Shown here in pieces: positions 56,962 to 64,000 of a stretch of DNA of 64,000 nucleotides. The DNA comes from JBAXEO01 sp963789515 (GTDB lineage: Bacteria > Actinomycetota > Coriobacteriia > Anaerosomatales > JAAXUF01), in the NCBI GenBank assembly GCA_963789515.1, contig CAWBKW010000002.1, positions 806,001-870,000 of the forward strand, written 5' to 3'. Numbering within the stretch: position 1 is the stretch's first letter; each line of letters begins with the position of its first letter. Made by a program: the position numbers and the translations under genes. The notes beneath the pieces are model-generated. The model saw only the letters and a list, made by a program, of their open reading frames with translations. It was not told the DNA's origin and made no database searches.

Positions 56962-56993
56962 GCCCGTATCCCTTCTCGAGAGCGGCTGACGAG

Positions 56994-57794
56994 TCACCCG
57001 CGGCTAGTCTGTGCATGGCAGCGGACTACGCGAGACCCGGGTCTCCCGGTGCCGAACGCAGCCCTGCCCCGAGACGCTCCGCCTGCGCGGTACCTGCGCT
57101 CTTGAGCGCGGTCGGGCTCGGCCGCGGTCGCCTTCGTGGTCACTAGAGTCACACCGACCCACACGAACCACACGATCAGCATCAGGCCGAAAACGATGGC
57201 GGCATCGTGCAGCGGCGGAATGACCGAGACGAGGCCCGCCACTCCGAAGACGATGCCGAACCAGCCGAGGAGCTTCGGGAGTGCGCCGCCTCGCAGCGCC
57301 ACCACGCTCACGAGCAGGATCCACAGCCCGCCGAGGATCTCGCCGCCGGCCCCACCAAGCGCCGACGAGACCGGCTCGATAGCCTGCCACACCAGTTGGG
57401 CTTGGGCAGGGTCCGTCTTGGCCAAGGCCACGATGGTGGTCATGCCGTAGTTCCAGACCATCCCACTCGTGACCAGCGCAACCGACCACAGCAGGCCGAC
57501 AGCGGTGGCGACACGCATCGTGGCTGGCGCGCGAGCCTGCAGTCTGTCGTAGAGCGCGAACGCCAGCACTCCGAGCGCGATTCCGTAGAACACGTAGCTG
57601 ACGAGGTACATCGCGTACATGCTCGCGTAGTTGGCGACCAGAAGCGCGACCTTCTCTGCGATGGTCCCTGCGCCCTGATAGTCGACCACGAGCAGAAAGT
57701 ATGGCATCGCCGCGAACAGAGAGAGCGCGATGTAGAGCGCCGCTATGCCTCCTGCCTTCTGTCGCTTTGCGTCATCACGAGTCAACGTTTCCAT
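56994..57794 (-). CDS. DUF4386-like membrane protein, copy 1
   Basis: 266 residues, about six membrane helices, then a basic C-terminal tail of about 40 residues that is unusual in length. The layout, with a long periplasmic-type loop after helix 2 and a closing GWFGIVFGVAGLVS, resembles DUF4386. It is divergent from the TetR gene, and its start lies 59 bp from the nearer operator. A second such protein is at the window end. Confidence 0.7.
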   Translation of the reverse strand: METLTRDDAKRQKAGGIAALYIALSLFAAMPYFLLVVDYQGAGTIAEKVALLVANYASMYAMYLVSYVFYGIALGVLAFALYDRLQARAPATMRVATAVGLLWSVALVTSGMVWNYGMTTIVALAKTDPAQAQLVWQAIEPVSSALGGAGGEILGGLWILLVSVVALRGGALPKLLGWFGIVFGVAGLVSVIPPLHDAAIVFGLMLIVWFVWVGVTLVTTKATAAEPDRAQERRYRAGGASRGRAAFGTGRPGSRVVRCHAQTSRG

Positions 57795-57852
57795 TTCGGT
57801 CCCCTCCCTTGATCGGTCAGGACGCCCTTGCGCGCCCGACCATGTACGCTAT

Positions 57853-57867
57853 ACTTACTTAGTAAGT
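57853..57867. promoter_or_regulatory. TetR operator, site 1
   Basis: ACTTACT-T-AGTAAGT, a perfect 7-bp-arm palindrome. Its sequence is the reverse complement of site 2, 32 bp away centre to centre (three helical turns), between the divergent TetR and DUF4386 genes. Confidence 0.85.
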
Positions 57868-57884
57868 TCTGCTGTGAGTGTCGC

Positions 57885-57899
57885 ACTTACTAAGTAAGT
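57885..57899. promoter_or_regulatory. TetR operator, site 2
   Basis: ACTTACT-A-AGTAAGT, a perfect 7-bp-arm palindrome 23 bp before the TetR start codon. Together with site 1 it fits autoregulation by two TetR dimers on the same face. Confidence 0.85.
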
Positions 57900-57921
57900 A
57901 TGTCAACCCTTTGGGGGAAGA

Positions 57922-58605
57922 ATGGCCCAGGAGACTCGCAGAGGCGCCGGGGAGCTCGCGTCGCGGCCTCCCCTGAATCGAGATCGCATCCTCGTCGCGG
58001 CGGTGGAGATCGCCGATGAGCGCGGTGTCGGCGCGGTCACCATGCGTGAGCTTGCGTCGAGGCTCGGCGTGGAAGCGATGTCGCTCTACAACCACGTTGC
58101 GAACAAGGACGACATCCTGGACGGCATGGTCGACAAGGTGGTCGAGCAGTTCGACCTGCCTCAGGACGCCGAGAACTGGCGCGAAGCGATGCGCCGCCGA
58201 GCTGTCTCCGCTCACGCGGTCTTCGGCCTCCATCCCTGGGCGCCGATGCTCCTCGATTCGCGCGAGTCGAGTGGTCCCTCACGATTGCGCTATCTCGACT
58301 GGGTTCTCGGCACGCTGATGCAGGCCGGCTTCTCGACAGACGACGCGGCGCGGGCGTTCTCGCTACTGGATAGCTACATCTACGGCTTCGGCATCGAGCA
58401 GTTCAACTTCTCGGCCGAGAGCGACGCCCCGCCCGAGGAGAGGGCTGAGGCCATATTGGCGTCCATCCCGGCCGAGGAGTACCCGTACCTGCACCGCATG
58501 GCGTCGCATGCGATGCAGGTGGGCTACGATGCCGAGGCCGATTTCGACTTCGGGCTCGAGATCATCCTCGACGGACTCGAACGGGTCCTTGAGGGCTGCA
58601 GGTAG
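57922..58605 (+). CDS. TetR family transcriptional regulator
   Basis: 227 residues. N-terminal HTH (about residues 20-66): ILVAAVEIADERGVGAVTMRELASRLGVEAMSLYNHVANKDDIL, with a TetR_C ligand domain of all helices after it. GGGGGAAG ribosome site. It is divergent from the DUF4386-DUF6326 genes, with the twin operator between them. An inducing ligand, possibly a membrane-active compound, is not known. Confidence 0.92.
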   Translation: MAQETRRGAGELASRPPLNRDRILVAAVEIADERGVGAVTMRELASRLGVEAMSLYNHVANKDDILDGMVDKVVEQFDLPQDAENWREAMRRRAVSAHAVFGLHPWAPMLLDSRESSGPSRLRYLDWVLGTLMQAGFSTDDAARAFSLLDSYIYGFGIEQFNFSAESDAPPEERAEAILASIPAEEYPYLHRMASHAMQVGYDAEADFDFGLEIILDGLERVLEGCR

Positions 58606-58606
58606 C

Positions 58607-58783
58607 CTACGCCGGCTGCCACTTGCAGCGAACGGGCGAGACGATGGCGCTGTCCTTCTTGAGGTCGGCCATGGCCTTGTCGACCTCTTTGCGGTCCAGT
58701 CCGGTCATCGTCACGATCTCCCCCGCCGCTACGGGCTTCCCCGCGGCCGTCATCGCATCAAGCACCTGCTGCTTCGCGTCCAT
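58607..58783 (-). CDS. Small winged-helix-like protein, 58 residues
   Basis: Short gene: MDAKQQVLDAMTAAGKPVA, then GEIVTMTGLDRKEVDKAM and a SPVRCKWQP end. This is the pattern of compact MarR/ArsR-like single winged-helix proteins. ATG at 58783 with GGAGGGAC. It converges with the TetR gene, one base apart. Likely a DNA-binding or protein-binding domain; target unknown. Confidence 0.72.
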   Translation of the reverse strand: MDAKQQVLDAMTAAGKPVAAGEIVTMTGLDRKEVDKAMADLKKDSAIVSPVRCKWQPA

Positions 58784-58895
58784 GTGCCCGTCCCTCCACT
58801 GGTCGAAGTGTCCACGCCTCGGCGCGCGCCGGGCCCAATGAGTCTAGCGAATCACGAATACGCACCTGACGGGTGTCGGGAGGTCGGACCGCTCC

Positions 58896-59063
58896 TCACT
58901 CACCGTCATCCCTGTCGTATCGGCCGCGCCGCGGCGCGAGATGATCAAGGTGCGAGGGCCCCATCGGGTCATGTCTTCGTCCCCAGCGTTCAAGAAGCGT
59001 CACAAGAAGCAGGAAGCCGAGTGCCGGGATCGCCATGACTAGCAGTAGTCCGAGTACTTCCAT
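58896..59063 (-). CDS. Single-membrane-helix small protein, 55 residues
   Basis: Begins MEVLGLLLVMAIPALGFLL, one membrane helix, then a basic/His-rich cytoplasmic tail (HDPMGPSHLDHLAPRRGRYD). ATG at 59063 follows GGGAGGCGGGGAG, a strong ribosome site, which is the main support. Next gene on the strand is the small winged-helix protein. Function unknown. Confidence 0.55.
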   Translation of the reverse strand: MEVLGLLLVMAIPALGFLLLVTLLERWGRRHDPMGPSHLDHLAPRRGRYDRDDGE

Positions 59064-59212
59064 CGGCTCCCCGCCTCCCTACCGTGTCCGAATCGGCCAC
59101 ACACCGCTGTTCTGTCCCACGTGGTGGTCCACCCCCATCGAGGTGTCGCTGTCTGTCTCGATGTCCGCCACTGCGAGTCGTCCCAGGTACCCGTGAGTCT
59201 GCCTTCGACTGG

Positions 59213-60136
59213 TCAGGTCCAGGTGTCTTCGCTGGTGAAGTCGACCGTCAGCCACTTGTTGGTGCCATGAGCATCGAGCGCGTCGGCGATCCGCTCCCGA
59301 ACGACGTCCAGATCCGCCGCTGTGCCGAGCTGACGGTCGGGCTCGACGAGAATATGGATCTCGATGAACTCCCCACGGCCGACCTTCGTCGCATAGCTGG
59401 TGTAGTCGAGGAAACCGTGCTGCTTCACGAACTCATCCATGACCCCGCGGACTTGCGCGTCGAGATCGGAGGGCGTCATGAGGAGTATCTCAGAGAGCGC
59501 CCTGCGCACGGTCCGGATCGGCATCGGGAGCATCGCAAGGCTCAGCACCGCGAGCACCGTGGGATCAACATATCGGGCGAGGTCCGCGTACTCCGTCGAT
59601 CCGAGAACCCAGGCACAGAGGAACGCTACGACCAGCGCCGCGGACTCCAGCGCAGACATGAGCCAGCTCTGAGCATCAAGGTGCACGATCCCCGAGTCCG
59701 CGGCGCGGTTCGTGCGTCTCTCGTAGAGATACATCCCGAAGCACGCCACTGTCATCACGAGCGAGTAGCCGATGGCCCAGCCGAGCTCGACCTCCTGACC
59801 GCCGGCGAGGAAGCTCGCGACCGCGTCGATGAAGCCGTACACACAGAGAACCATGAGCATGCCGCCATAGAACGCCAAGGTCATCGGTTCAATGTGCCAG
59901 TAGCCGTACTGGAACGTGCGGTTCTCCGGCTGCATGACGAGCCGCGCGACCCACAGCCCGAGCAGCCCCATCGCAACGTCGACCACCGAGAACAGGCCGT
60001 CGAACACGATCGCCATCGAGCCTGACAGAAGGCCGAGTACCACCGCGAAACCGCCGAGAACGGCCGCCAGGAGGACGGACCGCTTCAAAACTCGCTGTTC
60101 AGTGACGGCATCGGGCACGGCGGGACCTCCCTGCAA
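59213..60136 (-). CDS. Cation diffusion facilitator family transporter
   Basis: 307 residues, about six membrane helices and a C-terminal cytoplasmic domain (EFIEIHILVEPDRQLG). Transport-site motif DGLFSVVDV in helix 2; the helix-5 site reads HLDAQSWLMSALESA rather than the usual HxxxD of zinc exporters, so metal choice may differ (iron or manganese type). Exports divalent metal by proton exchange. Confidence 0.85.
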   Translation of the reverse strand: MQGGPAVPDAVTEQRVLKRSVLLAAVLGGFAVVLGLLSGSMAIVFDGLFSVVDVAMGLLGLWVARLVMQPENRTFQYGYWHIEPMTLAFYGGMLMVLCVYGFIDAVASFLAGGQEVELGWAIGYSLVMTVACFGMYLYERRTNRAADSGIVHLDAQSWLMSALESAALVVAFLCAWVLGSTEYADLARYVDPTVLAVLSLAMLPMPIRTVRRALSEILLMTPSDLDAQVRGVMDEFVKQHGFLDYTSYATKVGRGEFIEIHILVEPDRQLGTAADLDVVRERIADALDAHGTNKWLTVDFTSEDTWT

Positions 60137-60234
60137 GCTCTGAGAGCGGGCCCAGCGTACGGAGCGGGGGCCGCGGCCGTGCGGCTTCCGGATCGATTCT
60201 ACCCCGTGGCAGTCGGCCCGATTCCTTGTTCGCG

Positions 60235-60801
60235 CTACGGCTGATTCCTCGCCGATGGCAACCGACGAGAACGGATGCCAGAATCCAACTCGTAGAGGAG
60301 TGCGTCGAACCGCGTCTTGCCCGCTTGACGAGCGGGCATCTGGAGCAAGACCTCGCGAGCCTCTGCCGGGGCGTGCTCGATCGCCCAGCGGACCTCGTGG
60401 GCGGCGGCCTCGGTACCGCCAGCGTGATCGAGCTCGAGAGCAAGGGCAGCATAGGCAGCAGGGCCGACGATGTGCTTCGTCTGATGGACATCCGCCAGAG
60501 GATGGGTGTAGGCACTTGCCGCTGCGAGGCCAGCCGAACGGGCGGCTGCCGCCGCCGCGGGATTCCCGATGTCACGCGCAGCAGCGTTCGCCGCAACGGC
60601 AAGGGAGCGCAGCCTGGACGTGCGCAATCCCCCGACCGCAAACTCCCGGATGCCCTCGATCGCTTCGCGTGGCCTCGAGTCTGAATTCGCATGCGCCTCG
60701 TACACCGGCAGCGCTCTGTCAGCGCAATCCGCGGCCCACGCCCCGACGGCCCGGAGTGAGTCCAGGGTCAGCGTGAAGTACCTCTGCTCGTGATCGGCCA
60801 T
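60235..60801 (-). CDS. Imm5-like putative immunity protein, copy 2
   Basis: 188 residues, all helical and related to the protein at 53146: VGAWAADCADRALPVYE, SRPREAIEGIREFA, AAARSAGLAAASAYTHPLAD and GPAAYAALALELD. ATG at 60801 has GGGGG three nt before AACA. No toxin or secretion gene nearby. Divergent from the following + strand gene. Confidence 0.72.
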   Translation of the reverse strand: MADHEQRYFTLTLDSLRAVGAWAADCADRALPVYEAHANSDSRPREAIEGIREFAVGGLRTSRLRSLAVAANAAARDIGNPAAAAAARSAGLAAASAYTHPLADVHQTKHIVGPAAYAALALELDHAGGTEAAAHEVRWAIEHAPAEAREVLLQMPARQAGKTRFDALLYELDSGIRSRRLPSARNQP

Positions 60802-60896
60802 TGTTCCCCCAAGGACTTCTGTGAACAGGTTCGCGGGTGCTGATGGCGGGTAAAGCCTAGTGGAGCGCCCGGGTAACGGTGAGAGGAAGCCTGAGA

Positions 60897-61361
60897 ATGT
60901 CGGAGATCGTTGATTTCGAGAACGTGTCCACCGTCGGCTTGGAATCGTCACCCGTCGCTGCCGCTCTTGCTGGTCTGCGAGCCAATGAGGCGCGGTACTT
61001 CATGAACAAGTACAAGCACGCGTTCACTGTCTCGGCAGCCAGCGAGAGCCAGGACACCGTGGACTATGTGAACCGGATTCTCAAGGACGAACGTGACATC
61101 GAGTTGGCTGCCAAGCCGTTGGAGACTTCGCGCTTCGAGGTAGAAGGTATCCGAATCGCCTACGTATTCTACGAGAGCGGTTTGTCGGTGAACGTCATGT
61201 ATGCGATTGAGGACTCCAAGAAGCGAGCAGTTGGCTTCAAACTGTCAGACGGCATGGAAGTGCCTGATGAGCTGGAAGGCAAGTTCAAGTTCGCCAGGCA
61301 GAAGTCCAAACTCGCCGGGACGATTCGCGGCTCGTACTTCGTGATCAAGGGCGAATACTAG
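60897..61361 (+). CDS. Hypothetical protein, 154 residues, less GC-rich
   Basis: Soluble protein with many Lys, Glu and Phe; no domain recognised. Codon third positions are visibly less GC-rich than in neighbours, suggesting recent arrival. ATG at 60897 has GAGAGGAAG ten nt upstream; an in-frame GTG at 60879 is possible. C-terminal half is basic (KFKFARQKSKLAGTIRG). It stands alone between minus-strand genes. Confidence 0.6.
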   Translation: MSEIVDFENVSTVGLESSPVAAALAGLRANEARYFMNKYKHAFTVSAASESQDTVDYVNRILKDERDIELAAKPLETSRFEVEGIRIAYVFYESGLSVNVMYAIEDSKKRAVGFKLSDGMEVPDELEGKFKFARQKSKLAGTIRGSYFVIKGEY

Positions 61362-61456
61362 GGTCGTCCATACCGATGTGAGTGCAGCGCCGCCACGATG
61401 CGGCGAACCTCCGCGTCACGCAGCTGAGTCCATGAGGTTCTCGGGGCCCCCGACCA

Positions 61457-61846
61457 TCACGTGAGTCGCGCCAACTGACCCTTGTTGCGGACTATGTTCT
61501 TGTAGTCCCACTGGATCTCGCGAGCCTTCGCGAGCCAACGCTGAAGGCTTTGCTTGTCCACCTGATCGGCCGCGGTGTACCGGGCCTCGGCGGCCTTGAA
61601 GCTGCCTTCGCACTTCAGGCCCTCTTCCCCGAATGACTGACCACTCCAGAAGAGAAGGACGACGCCGACCTTCGCCTTGCTGTACCCGACGACCGGGTTC
61701 CCGTCCAGAAACCACACAGGATGGCCGTGCCAGAGCTTGTTCTCAGCCTCGGGTAGAGCCTGGTCGATCTCGTGAGCCAGAATCTCGCAGATCTCCCGCG
61801 ATCCGGTGTCCAGTGCATCGTTGTACTCGACGGTGTCCGGGTGCAT
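61457..61846 (-). CDS. DUF1801-like protein, copy 2
   Basis: 129 residues: EICEILAHEIDQALPEAENKLWHGHPVWFLDGNPVVGYSK, then VGVVLLFWSGQSF and a basic C-terminus, matching the YdhG-fold DUF1801 group. The second ATG (61846) is preferred because GGAGGAGG is six nt upstream; the first (61852) sits on that site. Function unknown. Confidence 0.8.
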   Translation of the reverse strand: MHPDTVEYNDALDTGSREICEILAHEIDQALPEAENKLWHGHPVWFLDGNPVVGYSKAKVGVVLLFWSGQSFGEEGLKCEGSFKAAEARYTAADQVDKQSLQRWLAKAREIQWDYKNIVRNKGQLARLT

Positions 61847-61965
61847 GGCCATCCTCCTCCACTCGACCGAAGTGTATACTCCCCGGTTCTCAGCGAGCCA
61901 GCCGAGGTTATCTCACCGGGCGCGGCGGGGAGATACCCGACGAACCACGATGGATGGAGGATCTG

Positions 61966-62352
61966 ATGCCGCAATACGGGATGGTCGTCTACTCGCCCGC
62001 ACCTGCTGACCCCATGGCTCTCAGCCCCGAGCACCTGGCGTTGCTACAAGAGTATCCGGAGAAGGCCAAAGCGCTGCGTGGCAAGGTCTTGGGCGGCACC
62101 TACTTCGCTAAGCAGCGAGGATTCGCGTTCGACCCAAGCGACACCACCGTGACCGTCCGGGGCGACGAAGTCCGGGAGGGAACCCTCATCGAGTCGGATC
62201 TGGTCGCATCAGCGTTCTACGTGGTGGCCGCACCCAGTGACGACGTGGCGGTGCAGATCGCCCGGCTGCATCCCGCTGCGAGCCAAGGAGCCATCGAGAT
62301 GCACCCGCTCTTCGTGCCGGCCGGACAGGTGCAGGACGACTACGCGTACTGA
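61966..62352 (+). CDS. YCII-related domain protein
   Basis: 128 residues with a ferredoxin-like YCII/DGPF fold: MPQYGMVVYSPAP at the start, GKVLGGTYFAKQRG in the middle, and GAIEMHPLFVP at the end, the usual E-(I/V)-RP-like close. The frame is open far upstream, but ATG at 61966 has GGAGG six nt before it. Role unknown. Confidence 0.8.
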   Translation: MPQYGMVVYSPAPADPMALSPEHLALLQEYPEKAKALRGKVLGGTYFAKQRGFAFDPSDTTVTVRGDEVREGTLIESDLVASAFYVVAAPSDDVAVQIARLHPAASQGAIEMHPLFVPAGQVQDDYAY

Positions 62353-62382
62353 CGCCCGCCACGCATGCCTATTCGTTCATGG

Positions 62383-62838
62383 CTAATCCTCGATGACGTC
62401 CAGTCCCTGCTCCCGAAGCTGTGCCAGGTGGTCCAGCATCTCCCGAAGCACCTCGGGACTGTGCCCCTGCCAGTCCTCGACCTCGCGGACGACTCGCAGT
62501 GGCGCCTTTGTGCGGTACGACTGGGTGGGATTCCCGGGGAATCTCTTGTTGGTGACGTTGGGGTCATCTTCGAAGCATCCGAGGGGCTCGATGACATAGA
62601 TGCGCCCTCGTTCCTCACTCCCCACCAGAGCCGTCGCCAGCTCCGCTCCCCACGCGGCAGTGTCGACCAGCGCGGTGAAGTAGATGTAGTTGGAGACCCT
62701 GCCCTCCTGGAAGTTGGAGCCGAAACCGGGAACGAGGTCGTCGCCCGGTTTCAGCACAGACTTCGTCCCGTGGTAGAAGGGTCCCTCGACGTGGTCGCAG
62801 TGCTCGAAGGTGACCGGTGTCCACTCCTGGTTGCTCAT
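62383..62838 (-). CDS. arr: NAD+-rifampin ADP-ribosyltransferase (Arr family)
   Basis: 151 residues. The Arr core is complete: FYHGTKSVLKPGDDL (catalytic His region), GRVSNYIYFTALVDTAAWGAELA, RIYVIEPLGCFEDDPNVT and FPGNPTQSYRTKAPLRVV. Arr enzymes ADP-ribosylate rifamycins at one hydroxyl and give resistance; chromosomal Arr in soil actinobacteria is known. Whether this one modifies rifampin or another substrate is not shown by sequence. Confidence 0.88.
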   Translation of the reverse strand: MSNQEWTPVTFEHCDHVEGPFYHGTKSVLKPGDDLVPGFGSNFQEGRVSNYIYFTALVDTAAWGAELATALVGSEERGRIYVIEPLGCFEDDPNVTNKRFPGNPTQSYRTKAPLRVVREVEDWQGHSPEVLREMLDHLAQLREQGLDVIED

Positions 62839-63071
62839 GCTGACTGCTCCCTATCCGACTCGTCACCTCCGGCGGTCAAGCGCGCGGACGTGGCTGCCCG
62901 CTCATTCCGCCTCCCGAGCCTGACCGCTCTCTCCTACCTGGTTCCGAGGAAGTCGGTCGATCTTCTGAGCCATGGTCGAGGCTCACATCTTCCACCTGAG
63001 CACACGCCCAGGCGCGCATTTCTAGCTCGCGGCGTACCGCTCGATGCAGCGGTTGCGCAGCGGCACCTGTG

Positions 63072-63608
63072 TCAGACGTCCGCGCAGAGTGCCGCCAACT
63101 TCCTGGCCGTGTTGACGTTACGTGTGGTCATCCGAGCATAGGAACTGTGTCCGACGATCTTCGTGATCTGGCTGCGATTGTAGTTCTCTCGCTTGATGTT
63201 CCAGATGATTGCCCCCGGCGCGTGGAAGATGCTCATGAACTGCCTTTTCACGGGCAGCTCCGATACGAGGCTGGGCTTGTCGACATCACTGAACAGATAC
63301 GCCACGTACGTCTGTTCAAGATCGTTGCTCCCCCACTCGCTCGGTATCGACTCAGCGATCTCAATCATCTCCGCCGACGTCTTCACCAGGGTAGGGATCT
63401 TCTGACCGAAGGTCCGCTCAAGTTCGAGTTCGATCAGTTGGGTCAACTCAGAGGCGCTAAGCGCAGAATCGAACACGACGTTCCCGGAGTTCAGATAGGT
63501 GACTACATCGCTCAGACCGAGTCCCTCGAACTGAGCCTTCAGGGTCTTCATGGGCACGCGAGCGCCCTTTCCCACGTTGATTCCGCGCAGCAAGGCGACG
63601 TACCTCAA
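63072..63608 (-). CDS. DUF1697 family protein
   Basis: 178 residues. Starts RYVALLRGINVGKGARVPM and contains LNSGNVVFDS, the clear DUF1697 pattern; ends with a region rich in Asn, Arg and Thr. TTG start in a TTGA overlap with the stop of the next gene. Function unknown. Confidence 0.9.
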   Translation of the reverse strand: MRYVALLRGINVGKGARVPMKTLKAQFEGLGLSDVVTYLNSGNVVFDSALSASELTQLIELELERTFGQKIPTLVKTSAEMIEIAESIPSEWGSNDLEQTYVAYLFSDVDKPSLVSELPVKRQFMSIFHAPGAIIWNIKRENYNRSQITKIVGHSSYARMTTRNVNTARKLAALCADV

Positions 63609-64000
63609 GACATGTCAGCCGTGATAGGGGACGGCTTGAAGCCCCAGAAGGTCAGGTAGACGCCCAGCGAGAACTCCCACGCCGCGATCGTGAGGCCGGC
63701 GATGCCGGCCGGTGCGGACACCGATCCGATCAGCCCGAAGAGGACGGCGAACCAGACAGCGAGGAGCAGAGTCGCTCCGATGAACCCGATCACGGGAAGG
63801 GCACGTGGCACTAGGCGTGACTGATAGAGCAGGGACCCGAGCAGGACAGCGTTGATGACGGGGATGAAGCTCTGGCTCAAGTGGAACATCCAGGTGTACT
63901 GGATAGCCAGCGCTTGACCGACGACCAGCCCGGCGGCTCCTACCCCGGCCTGCCGCAGAGTCACGATCGACAAGAGGGTTACGACCCCAGCGGTGATGGA
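63605..64000 (-). CDS. DUF4386-like membrane protein, copy 2 (N-terminus beyond window)
   Basis: The frame is open to the right edge, so the N-terminus is missing; 131 visible codons. About four membrane helices, with LVVGQALAIQYTWMFHLSQSF, LLYQSRLVPRALPVIGFIG and FSLGVYLTFWGFKPS, the C-terminal part of DUF4386. Stop overlaps the DUF1697 start by 4 bp. Related to the TetR-linked protein at 56994. Confidence 0.75.
   Translation of the reverse strand, partial: SITAGVVTLLSIVTLRQAGVGAAGLVVGQALAIQYTWMFHLSQSFIPVINAVLLGSLLYQSRLVPRALPVIGFIGATLLLAVWFAVLFGLIGSVSAPAGIAGLTIAAWEFSLGVYLTFWGFKPSPITADMS

Noticed and set aside
47600..64000. Integron cassette array
   Set aside because: Genes are small and varied, but no attC-like repeats or integrase occur, and spacing is irregular.
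1..64000. CRISPR arrays, rRNA, insertion sequences, phage genes
   Set aside because: No regularly spaced repeats, rRNA signatures, transposases or phage structural genes were found.

Overview
The window is GC-rich and almost fully coding, with frequent GTG and TTG starts and many 4-bp start/stop overlaps. The gene content suggests an anaerobic or facultatively anaerobic actinobacterium near Coriobacteriia / OPB41 (Anaerosomatales). Reasons are a Gram-positive type LexA box (CGAAC-N4-GTTCG), NrdR with an oxygen-sensitive NrdG, an arylpyruvate:ferredoxin oxidoreductase operon, DapL for diaminopimelate, SpoVS, RNase Y and RNase J. This placement is an inference; no rRNA or tRNA gene was found.

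Layout. (1) 1-9.9 kb, + strand: a tightly coupled operon iorA-iorB-ACT protein-two tandem substrate-binding proteins-livHMGF-paaK. It is predicted to import branched-chain or aromatic amino acids or related acids, oxidise 2-oxoacids with ferredoxin and interconvert aryl acids and their CoA esters. Three small envelope or unknown genes follow to 11.2 kb. (2) 11.3-18.2 kb, - strand: a polysaccharide deacetylase, a uracil permease, a purine permease, Nudix-dut-nrdG-nrdR (nucleotide supply and sanitation), and a LysM membrane protein divergent from lexA with four SOS-type boxes between them. (3) 18.4-19.0 kb: lexA (+). (4) 19.0-47.5 kb, - strand: a housekeeping block read as ppiC, M16 peptidase, dapB, lysC, dapA, rnj, uppP, ftsK, rodZ-like, yajQ, rimO, pgsA, cinA, thpR, recA, recX, rny, GHKL ATPase, spoVS, PHP phosphoesterase, miaB, MEMO-AMMECR1 fusion, miaA, dapF, dapL, hflX. 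Much of this order matches the Bacillus mlpA-dapG-dapA-rnjB-spoIIIE-ymfM-pgsA-cinA-recA-rny-spoVS-miaB region. (5) 47.6-64 kb: an accessory stretch of mostly monocistronic single-domain genes: TfoX-N, trypsin-like protease, VOC, SRPBCC, DUF1801 (two), RibD-C reductase, two SDRs, DUF3795, two Imm5-like putative immunity proteins, small membrane proteins under a TetR regulator with a clear twin operator, a CDF transporter, YCII, an Arr-type rifampin ADP-ribosyltransferase, DUF1697 and DUF4386.

A major caveat is sequence quality. At 16.0-18.2 kb and 27.2-42.5 kb at least 35 reading-frame breaks occur, nearly all explained by one extra base. They hit essential genes such as recA, ftsK, rnj, pgsA and dut. 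For these genes the coordinates below span the whole gene across frames, and they are treated as functional genes carrying probable assembly errors.

How the parts work together: NrdR/NrdG/Dut/Nudix and the base permeases handle nucleotide supply. LexA, the LysM protein and RecA form an SOS circuit. LysC-DapA-DapB-DapL-DapF make diaminopimelate, while UppP, FtsK and the RodZ-like protein serve the envelope and division. Only the first and last genes are cut by the window edges.
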